Source of the DNA: Treponema sp. UBA1233
GTDB taxonomy: Bacteria > Spirochaetota > Spirochaetia > Treponematales > Treponemataceae
Assembly (NCBI GenBank): GCA_002309305.1
Contig: DBWR01000056.1
Location: forward strand, 1-13,716
Reading direction: 5' to 3'
DNA: 13,716 nucleotides
Shown: one piece after another, positions 6,599 to 13,111 of the stretch
Layout of the letters: the number at the start of each line of letters is the position of its first letter
How positions within the stretch are numbered: position 1 is the stretch's first letter
Notes under the pieces: generated by a model
What the model was told of the DNA's origin: nothing
The model's database searches: none
Seen by the model: the letters and a program-made list of their open reading frames with translations, nothing else
Program-made: the position numbers and the translations under genes

Positions 6599-7698
6599 TT
6601 CTTTTTTAACAACGCCGCAAACGGATTATAAGTTTCTCCGTCATCATCATCCTGATGAGAAGACATATATTCATTTGCATTGTCCTGCTCTTCATTGCTG
6701 ACAATCGGTGTCAAAGAAAGCCTGTGTTCCTGAACATCAACGCCCTCAACAACAACTTCCATTTTATCGCCAGCGTGAAATACTTTCTGAAGGTTTGTAT
6801 TTCGTTCAACATTCAGCTTTGAAATATGAACAAGACCGTCTATGGCTGGAGCAATGTTTACAAAGACTCCAAAACCCGCAACCCTTGAAATTGTTCCTTC
6901 AATTCTTGTTCCGGCTGGGAAACTTTGTGCCACAGATTCCCATGGATCCTGTTCAAGTTCCTTCATGCTGAGTGATACACGCTCGCGGGACCAGTCTGCC
7001 TTGATGATTTTTGCCTTAATTTCCTGACCAACTTTAAGCACGTCGGCAACATCCTTAACCCTTGCATGAGAAATCTCACTGATTGGAAGTAATGCCTGAA
7101 ATCCATTTACATTTACAAATGCACCGTAACTCTCAAGACTCAGGACCGTACCGCTTACTACAGAACCGACTGTAAGTTCAGCTGAAAGTTTCTGCTTTTG
7201 TTCGGCTGCCTCTTCTTCAAGTAAGACACGATTAGAAACGATTATGTTCCGGCCCTCGTTCTTAAACTCCTGAATGCGGAAAGTCAAATGCTGTCCCACA
7301 TACTCTGCAGGTTCCTTGCGCTGCTTGAATCCCATCTGAGAATACGGACAGAAAGCCCTTGAGCTGCCTATCATTACCTCAAAGCCGCCCTTGATTTCCT
7401 GAGTGACATGACCTTCTACCGGGATGCCGTTTTTCCAGGCGTTTTCCAAAACATCAGTGTTTGTATCTTTGCCGCTGAGCTTTGTTGTAAAATGCAATTC
7501 TTCATAATTGTTCTTGAGGAAATACACTTTTATCTTGTCACCTACTTGAACGGAAAGATTCCCGTTTTCATCAGCCAGTTCTGACCTTGCCAAAATACCT
7601 TCGGATTTTAATCCCAAGTCCAAAAAGATTGTGTCGTCTGTGATGGCCACAATGGAAGTTTCTACCATCTGACCAGGTTCATATAATTGTTTTGCCAT
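6595..7698 (-). CDS. Four-domain S1 RNA-binding protein (ribosomal protein S1-like)
   Basis: The 367-residue protein contains four S1 OB-fold repeats, at about residues 8-70, 92-165, 178-248 and 263-335. The third (GTVLSLESYGAFVNVNGFQALLPISEIS) and fourth (GTISRVAGFGVFVNIAPAIDGLVHISKL) are textbook S1 motifs; the first (VAITDDTIFLDLGLKSEGILARSEL) and second are more divergent, as in the ribosome-binding repeats of S1. The C-terminal 30 residues are acidic (SSHQDDDDGETYNPFAALLKKN). It is shorter than the six-repeat S1 of Proteobacteria and resembles the four-repeat S1-like proteins of Firmicutes and other bacteria. It may be the main S1 or an accessory RNA binder. No strong Shine-Dalgarno precedes the ATG. 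It is the last gene of the pheT-SUMF1-FtsH-like-S1 series, 52 nt after the ATPase. Confidence 0.88.
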   Translation of the reverse strand: MAKQLYEPGQMVETSIVAITDDTIFLDLGLKSEGILARSELADENGNLSVQVGDKIKVYFLKNNYEELHFTTKLSGKDTNTDVLENAWKNGIPVEGHVTQEIKGGFEVMIGSSRAFCPYSQMGFKQRKEPAEYVGQHLTFRIQEFKNEGRNIIVSNRVLLEEEAAEQKQKLSAELTVGSVVSGTVLSLESYGAFVNVNGFQALLPISEISHARVKDVADVLKVGQEIKAKIIKADWSRERVSLSMKELEQDPWESVAQSFPAGTRIEGTISRVAGFGVFVNIAPAIDGLVHISKLNVERNTNLQKVFHAGDKMEVVVEGVDVQEHRLSLTPIVSNEEQDNANEYMSSHQDDDDGETYNPFAALLKKN

Positions 7699-7750
7699 GT
7701 GCTTATGATACTTTTTTTTTACGAATTGCTCAACACCCTATGCAGAATAT

Positions 7751-8920
7751 TTATTTTGCCGATTCCTGTTCTTTTGCCGCTGAATCAATATCCTCAAGAG
7801 TTACATTTGTATGCTGACGTTGACCTGCCAATAGAACTGCCCTATTCAACACAGATTCAATTTTTGCACAGCTGAATCCATTGAACTTTTTTGCAAGAAG
7901 CTCTGGAGTACAATTTGAATCCAGATTTTTACCGTTTCCATACATCTTTACAAGCTGTACCCTTGCGTTTTCATCCGGATAAGGTACAGATACCCTTGCA
8001 TCAAAACGACCGGGACGAATCAATGCCTCATCAAGTGCCATTATGCTATTTGTTGCCGCTATAACCAGGACACCTGACGTTGGTTCAAATCCATCCAGTT
8101 CATTTAACAGGGCAGTAACAATTCTTGTGTTTTCCGTTTCAATTCCGGACCCTGAATAATTTCTTCTGGTTCCTATACCATCAAATTCATCTATAAAAAC
8201 AATACACGGTGCTCGCCTTCTTGCCTTTTTGAACAGAAGCTTGACCTTCATAGGTCCTATTGCCATGAGCATGCTTTCAAAATCTGTTGCCTTTGCAGGA
8301 ATAAAGTTTACCCTTGCCTCTCCAGACAGAGCCTTTGCAAAAAGAGTCTTTCCGTTACCAGGGGCTCCTTCCAGCAAAATACCCTTTGGCATCCTGATTC
8401 CTTTTTTTGCATATTCAGCCGGATGTTGCATTATCTTGATTATCTGCTCCATATCCCGCTTTAAGCTTTCCATTCCAACCACATCATCAAAGGTTTTGCC
8501 TGTCTTATGCACAACCTTGAACGTATTAGGGCTTATGAATTTACGGAAAACAAGAAAGATGATTCCAAAAAATATTACATAAAAGAGAATGTCAAATATG
8601 AGGGAAAAGATTTCTGCACCGTTTTTTTCAACAGAAACAGAGACATTGTTTTTTAACAGGAATTCTTTTAAGAGGGGGCTTTCAGGATTTTGTGTATAAA
8701 ACAGTTCATCCAGGCCTTTTTTAGTATATTCAATTTTGTTTTCGCTGATAGTAACTTTTTCAACTGTACCTTTTTCTACCTGCTCATAAAATAAACTGTA
8801 TCCTTCTTCTGTCCCTTTTGAAGCAAATAGTCTGTCACCAAAAAGAACATACGCAACAAGACACAAAGCCAAAATAATAAAACAGAAAGAAAAGATTTTA
8901 TTCTTTACTGCACGTCGCAT
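7751..8920 (-). CDS. FtsH-like membrane AAA+ ATPase lacking the M41 peptidase domain
   Basis: The 389-residue protein has FtsH's front half: TM1 (about 9-27), an external region of about 75 residues including YSLFYEQVEKGTVEKVTIS, TM2 (about 104-125), then an AAA+ module. Walker A is GAPGNGKT (185-192), Walker B CIVFIDE (239-245), sensor 1 ATN (289-291), and the RPGRFD arginine fingers (R302, R305) are kept, so ATP binding and hydrolysis are likely. It ends after the helical lid with no HEXXH zinc-protease domain, where FtsH is usually 600 or more residues. The pore-loop aromatic-hydrophobic-Gly (FVG in E. coli FtsH) is replaced by about LMA at 218-220, and the sensor-2 GFSGAD reads GFSCAK. 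It may be a membrane remodelling or regulatory ATPase, or a subunit that assembles with true FtsH. AGGAAGGG precedes the ATG. Confidence 0.9.
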   Translation of the reverse strand: MRRAVKNKIFSFCFIILALCLVAYVLFGDRLFASKGTEEGYSLFYEQVEKGTVEKVTISENKIEYTKKGLDELFYTQNPESPLLKEFLLKNNVSVSVEKNGAEIFSLIFDILFYVIFFGIIFLVFRKFISPNTFKVVHKTGKTFDDVVGMESLKRDMEQIIKIMQHPAEYAKKGIRMPKGILLEGAPGNGKTLFAKALSGEARVNFIPAKATDFESMLMAIGPMKVKLLFKKARRRAPCIVFIDEFDGIGTRRNYSGSGIETENTRIVTALLNELDGFEPTSGVLVIAATNSIMALDEALIRPGRFDARVSVPYPDENARVQLVKMYGNGKNLDSNCTPELLAKKFNGFSCAKIESVLNRAVLLAGQRQHTNVTLEDIDSAAKEQESAK

Positions 8921-8966
8921 ATATCCCTTCCTAACATTTACAGTATTATTGCAAAAGCATGATTAA

Positions 8967-9815
8967 TTATTTGTTCATAATACAAATGATACGGAAACCC
9001 TGCCCACCGTTTCCAGGAGATTCAAGAGCATCATCAACAAAAGTCAAAACAGATTCTTTTGGTTTAGCGAAGAAACTGCCTCCACTTGAAATCCTATTTG
9101 TATCATAAATCTGATCTTCACAGAATTCATCAACATTGCCATTCATGTCATATAAACCGAGTTCATTTGGCTTTTTTAATCCAACTTCATGAGTGTGCCT
9201 GCCGCTATTAGAATAATACCAGGATACTTCATCTAGATTATTACTTCCAGCATATTTATAATTCTGAGATTTTAATCCACCTTTTGCAGCAAAATACCAT
9301 TCTTCCCTAGTTGGCAATCTGAAACCCTTTTTCGTATGATCAATTACAACATCAGCACTTTTAATAAAAGTCACATATGTTGGAGGTTCTTTTATAGCTT
9401 TTTCTTTGGCAGCCTCGTCATCATCTGTTTTGTAGACTATATTGGATAATGTATAGCAACATTCTTTTTCGCCCATTATAAGGGTCGTAAGCTTATTGCA
9501 AAAAGCTAGGGCATCAAACCAGCTAACAAATTCAACAGGCCTTCTGTTTTGCTTTTCGCCAGCAGGAGGATTTTTTTTATAATAACTTGGATTTGTACCC
9601 ATTACAACTTCATAGAATTCCTGAGTAACTTCATAACGGCCGATTTTAAAATTGTATTTTTCACCTTCAGATTCAAAGCCTTCCACTAGAACAAGGTTGT
9701 CAAGATTTTCCTGTATAATTGGATTAACCAAAGATTTTTCTGAATTCGTACTCTTACAAGAATTACAGAAAACCAAAACAACCAATAATGGAAGTGCTAA
9801 GAATCTTTTTTTCAT
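8967..9815 (-). CDS. SUMF1/FGE-fold lipoprotein, catalytic cysteines absent
   Basis: The protein (282 residues) begins with a lipoprotein signal, MKKRFLALPLLVVLVFCNSC, with the acylated Cys probably at residue 20. The rest is a formylglycine-generating-enzyme/sulfatase-modifying-factor fold: FKIGRYEVTQEFYEVVMGTNPS, RPVEFVSWFDALAFCNKL, KKGFRLPTREEWYFAAKGG, YAGSN...VSWYYSNS, THEVGLKKPNELGLYDMNGNVDEFCED, SGGSFF and a final GFRII. Active aerobic FGE carries copper-binding cysteines after the RGGS motif; here SGGSFFAKPKES has none, so formylglycine synthesis is unlikely and a binding role is more plausible. SUMF1-like lipoproteins are common in treponemes. The frame extends 58 codons upstream into pheT, but the ATG used starts the signal peptide and has AGGA upstream. 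It lies 10 nt after the pheT stop, so is co-transcribed and possibly coupled. Confidence 0.87.
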   Translation of the reverse strand: MKKRFLALPLLVVLVFCNSCKSTNSEKSLVNPIIQENLDNLVLVEGFESEGEKYNFKIGRYEVTQEFYEVVMGTNPSYYKKNPPAGEKQNRRPVEFVSWFDALAFCNKLTTLIMGEKECCYTLSNIVYKTDDDEAAKEKAIKEPPTYVTFIKSADVVIDHTKKGFRLPTREEWYFAAKGGLKSQNYKYAGSNNLDEVSWYYSNSGRHTHEVGLKKPNELGLYDMNGNVDEFCEDQIYDTNRISSGGSFFAKPKESVLTFVDDALESPGNGGQGFRIICIMNK

Positions 9816-9825
9816 AATGTTTTTC

Positions 9826-12168
9826 CTATTCAACCAGACAGTTGTCTGATTTTTGTGTGGTAATTGGTTTGCCGGCGACCACCAGTTTGACTCCATCAAC
9901 TTGAGCGGTTTTTCCAGCAATCTTGATTTCCACCTTGCAGAATTTATCAATGTCGATTTTGGCAGGTTTTTCTGCAGCTGGATCGGCACCTTCCAGAATT
10001 ACCGGAGTACCAGGTTCTGCCCAAGGTGCTGTCAAAAGTTCAACCTTTTCCTTTCCATCTTCCTGATAATCTGTTGCCAAAAGCATGCCATGGCTTTCTA
10101 CACCGCGCATTTTACGTGGAGCCAGGTTTGCGGCAATGATTACATGTTGTCCAAGCAATTCTTCCGGAGTAAGATATGGGCGTAAACCGCTTTGAATGAT
10201 TCTCTCGGTTCCGCTGCCGTCATCAAGATGCTCGATATAGAGTTTTTCTCCCTGAGGATTGTTTTCAACGCTCAGGATTTTAGCTACCTTAAGTTCGATG
10301 TATTTGTTGAAGTGTTCTACCTGATTTTCTGCCAGCTTTGGACCTTCTTCTTTAGCTGGAGCTTTGGATGCTTCTGGCTTCTGTTCTGCCTTGGGAGCTG
10401 AGGCCTGTGCTTCGGGGGCATGTTCCTTGCTTTCATTTGCCATCAGGAATTCAAGGTCGAATTCACCTGCAACACAGGGAACAGTTACCTGCCAGTTTTC
10501 CAAAACCTGAGGATGGATTTCTCCAAAGATACCAACCTGTTTTCCCTTTACGATTACACCAGCCTGTCTACCTGGAATAAAGCGAGGATCATCTGTTTCC
10601 TTAACTTCATATTTGTGATCCAGATAATATAGCAGTGTACTTACTTCGCTTGCGGCATCATTGAAGTTTGCATTGTTTGCGGAAGTCAGGAATCCAAGGC
10701 TCTGAATTGTTCTGGTACCTGTCTGTTTTTCTGTCGGATCGATGTATGCAATTTTTCCCACTTCAAAAATCTTGTGCGGGTAAACGGCATTTCCGCTTTG
10801 TGCTTCTGCTTCAAACAAACTGGCAATAATCGAAGGACGAATGAACTGATAGTTTTCGCTCATCGGGTTGGCGATTTCTATGACATTCTTTCCGTCGATT
10901 CCCATGTTGTCGATGTAAGTCTTTTTCGATCCAAGATAATTGAATATCATTTCCTGATATCCCATGCCTGCCATTATTTCCTTGACTTTTCGGCTGTATG
11001 TTGTAATCGGCAAAAGGCGGCCAACGGTAAAATCATTTGGAGCAGCGGGTGCAAAGAAATCCAAATCCATGCCTACCATTACGTCTTCAATTACATCAAC
11101 TTCATGAAGGAAATCATTGCGGTATGGAGCAGGCTTTACTGTAAAGATGACATCATCTTTTTCCTTTTTGCAGCTGACTGAATTTCCCATACGTTCAAGA
11201 GCTTCAACAACCTGCTTTTCAGTCAATTCAACACCGAGCTTTTTATTGATTGCGCTCAATCGTGCATCTGTCGTTTCCTGGAAGTAATAAGGAGTAACAA
11301 CATCCTTTCCAAAGCCGGTATCATATTCGTGATGAATTTTAACCGGGAGAATTTTATAACCCGCGTCAAAAAAGTCACAGGCCACGATATTTGCACTAAG
11401 CATCAGGCTTGCCATATCGTCACCGGTAAGTTCAACCAGCAAATCTGAATCGCCAACTTCTACCGCACCAAGATGTGCACTGTTGATGATAGGTGCCATT
11501 GAAAGGACTTCTTTATTGTCATCTACCAGGAGAGGATATTTTTTAAAGTCTTTGAGGATCCAGCCGTAATCCTTTCCCTTTGGATGTGTTTCGACGATTT
11601 CACGCAGAGTCTGTTTTTCGGTTCCCTGAAGCGGGACAAAACTTGTTTTATCCGGGTCGGCTGCAGTTTGATGCACAGGCCACTTGATTTGAGCCTGACG
11701 ATAAACTCCCATGGAAATTGTCTTTCTTTTACGGCCAAAGTTCCAGCAGAGCTTTTCTTGTGTTTGAATGATGTCCTTGAGCATAGGTTCGTCAATTGGT
11801 TTTCCACTTATGACAAAGGCAACAAGGAATGGACGGATATCTTTTAATTCAGGCTGCACGTCTATGACACGACTTCCACAATCCATCAGGTTTCCCTTGC
11901 GAGACAGGAAGGAATCATAATTTGAATGTTTGGCTCCCTCATATTCACGAAGACAGCGGGCAATTCCACCTGTTGACCAAAGATCGGGACGGTTTGTATC
12001 GTTCAATTCGATTTTAATTACACGGTCTGCTTCCGGCTGAGATACATCCGGTTTTTCATCCAACTCGGCTTTTGCATGGGTCAGTTTCTTTTCAAACAGA
12101 TCATCCATCTGGTATTTTTTTCCAACCAGATTGAAAAATAATTTTTCGTTGACTTCTACTTTTGGCAT
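9826..12168 (-). CDS. pheT: Phenylalanyl-tRNA synthetase beta subunit, archaeal type, fused to EMAPII/Trbp111-like tRNA-binding domain
   Basis: PheRS (alpha2beta2) charges tRNA-Phe. Residues 1 to about 575 match the archaeal/eukaryotic beta subunit, starting MPKVEVNEKLFFNLVGKKY, with ELNDTNRPDLWSTGGIARCLREY, PYRNDFLHEVDVIEDVMVGMD and the catalytic-like core (YQEMIFNYL...NPMSENYQFIRPSII, FEVGKIAY). Spirochaetes are known to carry this PheRS type. After an Ala/Pro/Glu/Lys-rich linker (about 577-621), residues 622-780 form an OB-fold tRNA-binding domain (KYIELKVAKILSVENNPQGEKLYIEHLD, PRKMRGVESHGMLLA, ELLTAPWAEPGTPV) with an EMAPII-like tail. In bacteria this module is usually on MetRS. Plain archaeal-type beta subunits are about 550 residues, so the 200-residue extension is notable. 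AGAGGAT precedes the ATG, and a strong promoter lies just upstream. No pheS is adjacent. Confidence 0.93.
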   Translation of the reverse strand: MPKVEVNEKLFFNLVGKKYQMDDLFEKKLTHAKAELDEKPDVSQPEADRVIKIELNDTNRPDLWSTGGIARCLREYEGAKHSNYDSFLSRKGNLMDCGSRVIDVQPELKDIRPFLVAFVISGKPIDEPMLKDIIQTQEKLCWNFGRKRKTISMGVYRQAQIKWPVHQTAADPDKTSFVPLQGTEKQTLREIVETHPKGKDYGWILKDFKKYPLLVDDNKEVLSMAPIINSAHLGAVEVGDSDLLVELTGDDMASLMLSANIVACDFFDAGYKILPVKIHHEYDTGFGKDVVTPYYFQETTDARLSAINKKLGVELTEKQVVEALERMGNSVSCKKEKDDVIFTVKPAPYRNDFLHEVDVIEDVMVGMDLDFFAPAAPNDFTVGRLLPITTYSRKVKEIMAGMGYQEMIFNYLGSKKTYIDNMGIDGKNVIEIANPMSENYQFIRPSIIASLFEAEAQSGNAVYPHKIFEVGKIAYIDPTEKQTGTRTIQSLGFLTSANNANFNDAASEVSTLLYYLDHKYEVKETDDPRFIPGRQAGVIVKGKQVGIFGEIHPQVLENWQVTVPCVAGEFDLEFLMANESKEHAPEAQASAPKAEQKPEASKAPAKEEGPKLAENQVEHFNKYIELKVAKILSVENNPQGEKLYIEHLDDGSGTERIIQSGLRPYLTPEELLGQHVIIAANLAPRKMRGVESHGMLLATDYQEDGKEKVELLTAPWAEPGTPVILEGADPAAEKPAKIDIDKFCKVEIKIAGKTAQVDGVKLVVAGKPITTQKSDNCLVE

Positions 12169-12185
12169 GATATCCTCTTACATGA

Positions 12186-12198
12186 AATTCAGTGAATT
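12186..12198. promoter_or_regulatory. 13-bp inverted repeat at the predicted pheT transcription start
   Basis: AATTCAGTGAATT is a perfect inverted repeat (6-bp arms, one central base). It lies immediately downstream of the pheT -10 box, covering the predicted start site near 12194. An operator here would block transcription initiation. The XRE-type regulator encoded directly upstream is a natural candidate to bind it, but nothing in the sequence proves this. Confidence 0.35.
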
Positions 12199-12200
12199 CT

Positions 12201-12229
12201 ATTGTAACGAAAAAGATATATGATGTCTA
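12201..12229 (-). promoter_or_regulatory. pheT promoter
   Basis: On the minus strand TAGACA (12229-12224), a 17-bp spacer and TACAAT (12206-12201) each match the sigma-70 consensus at 5 of 6 positions. The predicted leader to the pheT ATG is about 25 nt and contains only the AGAGGAT ribosome binding site. The promoter should drive pheT and the close-set downstream genes. Confidence 0.7.
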
Positions 12230-12293
12230 GGAACAGTTGGAAAAAAACCTCTAAAACGCTATGCAAATCAATATGTATTACTGAATTTTGACC

Positions 12294-12683
12294 TTATTCC
12301 TGAGGCCTTACTGTTTTTCTAAGTTGATATGATATTTCTTTTTTTGGTTGTGAAAGGGCATCTTTCGGTAAAACTAACCCGGTAGACAGGGCTTCTATGA
12401 GCCGATCACTAGAATACACCCGATCCCTTTCTGTATTGATGTAAAGAAGTCCTGGTGTGATTTGAAGGGCATGTGCAATTCTGACCATTGTTTCAATACT
12501 TGGATCGACTTTTTTTCTTTCAATTTTTCCAATCGTTTCGAGAGACAACCCCGACCTTTCAGCAAGTGATTCTTGTGTTAAATGGAGTTCCTTTCGTCTT
12601 TCCCTAATATTTTGAATGATTGTTTCCCGTTGTTCATCAGCGGCCTCAAAAATGTTAAAATCTGTATTAAACGTTTCTCTCAT
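12294..12683 (-). CDS. XRE/Cro-family helix-turn-helix transcriptional regulator
   Basis: From the ATG used the protein has 129 residues. Residues about 23-82 form a complete XRE DNA-binding domain: IIQNIRERRKELHLTQESLAERSGLSLETIGKIERKKVDPSIETMVRIAHALQI. It has the TQESLAERSGLS recognition helix-turn-helix and the IGKIERKK...PSIETMVRIAHAL closing helices. The 45-residue C-terminal tail (YINTERDRVYSSDRLIEALSTGLVLPKDAL...) has no recognisable effector domain. The frame reaches a GTG 15 codons further upstream; neither start has a convincing Shine-Dalgarno, so the N-terminus is uncertain. The gene sits 125 nt upstream of pheT in the same direction, and the pheT promoter lies between them. Its target is unknown; the inverted repeats at 12186-12198 and 4068-4085 are candidates only. 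Confidence 0.85.
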   Translation of the reverse strand: MRETFNTDFNIFEAADEQRETIIQNIRERRKELHLTQESLAERSGLSLETIGKIERKKVDPSIETMVRIAHALQITPGLLYINTERDRVYSSDRLIEALSTGLVLPKDALSQPKKEISYQLRKTVRPQE

Positions 12684-12769
12684 AGCTGCAAATTCTATAC
12701 TTATGATTTTAATATTTGAACGATACACTAATTTGTATTTTACCTATAAATCCGTAATAACTATGCTTA

Positions 12770-12796
12770 TTATTGTCCTTTCATTATTTTTCCTCC
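12770..12796 (-). other. Four-codon minicistron with strong Shine-Dalgarno
   Basis: On the minus strand GGAGG (12796-12792) is followed at seven nt by ATG AAA GGA CAA TAA (12784-12770, peptide MKGQ). This is the best ribosome binding site in the region, yet the frame stops after four codons, about 90 nt before the XRE regulator start, which lacks such a site and is in a different frame. It could be a leader peptide, a ribosome standby site or a gene remnant. Confidence 0.35.
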
Positions 12797-12853
12797 AAAA
12801 AAACTAAGTTTTAAGTCGATAATTTTTCAAAAATAAAGAAAACCATAAAGTCA

Positions 12854-12884
12854 ATAATTCTTTTTCAACAAAATCTTTCCTCCC
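12854..12884 (-). other. Second SD-led minicistron (TTG start)
   Basis: On the minus strand GGGAGG (12884-12879) is followed at seven nt by TTG TTG AAA AAG AAT TAT TGA, encoding a peptide of six codons. With the MKGQ minicistron this makes two strong ribosome binding sites without a proper gene upstream of the XRE regulator. Translation is unproven. Confidence 0.25.
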
Positions 12885-12890
12885 GGTTCA

Positions 12891-12919
12891 TTGTATTTAA
12901 CTAACAGTTATTACATAAT
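12891..12919 (+). promoter_or_regulatory. Candidate promoter whose start site coincides with the 12926 stem
   Basis: TTGTAT (12891-12896), a 17-bp spacer and CATAAT (12914-12919; 5 of 6 in the -10) predict transcription starting at about 12926, exactly the first base of the 15-bp helix. The -35 match is weak. Confidence 0.35.
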
Positions 12920-12925
12920 ATGATT

Positions 12926-12996
12926 GCCTGTGAAAAGAGGTATTGCTTCTTTTAAATAGACTGTACCAAGGTTTAGAAGATCCTCTTTTCATGGGC
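12926..12996 (+). ncRNA. Candidate structured RNA or leader (15-bp closing stem)
   Basis: Bases 12926-12940 pair with 12982-12996 in an unbroken 15-bp helix that includes one U-G and one G-U wobble, so it is continuous only in a plus-strand transcript. Inside the 41-nt interior, CTTCT (12946-12950) can pair with AGAAG (12975-12979), extended by three A-U pairs after a bulge, leaving an apical loop of about 15 nt. The helix is followed by a T-rich but interrupted stretch (TTATTTAATT), a poor terminator. The RNA matches no family I recognise. It could be a small RNA, an attenuator of the argA-like gene, or a DNA-level inverted repeat. Confidence 0.4.
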
Positions 12997-13014
12997 TTAT
13001 TTAATTACTATAAT
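12986..13014 (+). promoter_or_regulatory. Candidate promoter for the argA-like gene
   Basis: TTTTCA (12986-12991; 4 of 6), a 17-bp spacer and a perfect TATAAT (13009-13014) predict a start near 13021 and a 90-nt leader. The -35 box lies inside the right arm of the 12926-12996 inverted repeat, so a protein bound to that repeat could block it. Confidence 0.45.
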
Positions 13015-13075
13015 TATATATAGTTATTTTACTTATTCATTACTTTTCTTTATTCATATTATTTCGGCTAAATGG

Positions 13076-13103
13076 TTGACACTTTTTTTCCTGTTCGTAA
13101 TAC
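13076..13103 (+). promoter_or_regulatory. Candidate start-proximal promoter (possible leaderless transcript)
   Basis: A perfect TTGACA (13076-13081) is followed at 16 bp by TAATAC (13098-13103; 3 of 6). Transcription from here would begin at about 13110-13112, on or next to the ATG of the argA-like gene, which has no Shine-Dalgarno. The weak -10 box keeps confidence low. Confidence 0.3.
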
Positions 13104-13111
13104 TTTTATTT

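Larger units (their letters stand above)
12684..13111. other. AT-rich intergenic region with minicistrons, a long-range stem and promoters
   Basis: This 428-nt stretch has no ordinary gene. It separates the divergent XRE regulator and argA-like genes. It holds two very short Shine-Dalgarno-led reading frames on the minus strand (12854-12884 and 12770-12796), a 15-bp long-range stem on the plus strand (12926-12996), and at least three promoter-like sequences directed toward argA. No tRNA, riboswitch or 6S/SRP RNA consensus was recognised. Confidence 0.6.

Noticed and set aside
7699..7750. Hidden frameshifted M41 protease remnant after the FtsH-like gene
   Set aside because: The gap is only 52 nt, and no HEXXH-like motif is seen in the neighbouring reading frames; the next gene is an intact S1 protein.
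9104..9115. Second copy of the 4068-4085 palindrome half-site (TAAATCTGATC)
   Set aside because: It is a single half-site inside the SUMF1-like coding sequence with no symmetric partner, so most likely chance.
9816..9989. Longer start of the SUMF1-like protein inside pheT
   Set aside because: The extra 58 codons overlap the end of pheT and would bury the lipoprotein signal peptide; the ATG at 9815 has its own AGGA site.
10774..11181. Plus-strand open frame of 135 codons
   Set aside because: It lies wholly inside pheT on the opposite strand, has no recognisable motif and no ribosome binding site; it is a shadow of a conserved gene.
12926..12996. 6S RNA, SRP RNA, tmRNA or preQ1 riboswitch
   Set aside because: None of the conserved sequence marks of these RNAs could be found; only secondary structure supports an RNA here.
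12996..13008. Intrinsic terminator after the 15-bp stem
   Set aside because: The loop is too long (41 nt) and the T-tract is broken by A residues, so it is a poor rho-independent terminator.
13076..13111. N-terminal hydrophobic extension of the ArgA-like protein from an in-frame TTG at 13076
   Set aside because: It would add a membrane-like segment not known in ArgA, has no ribosome binding site, and the ATG at 13112 aligns well with the E. coli start.
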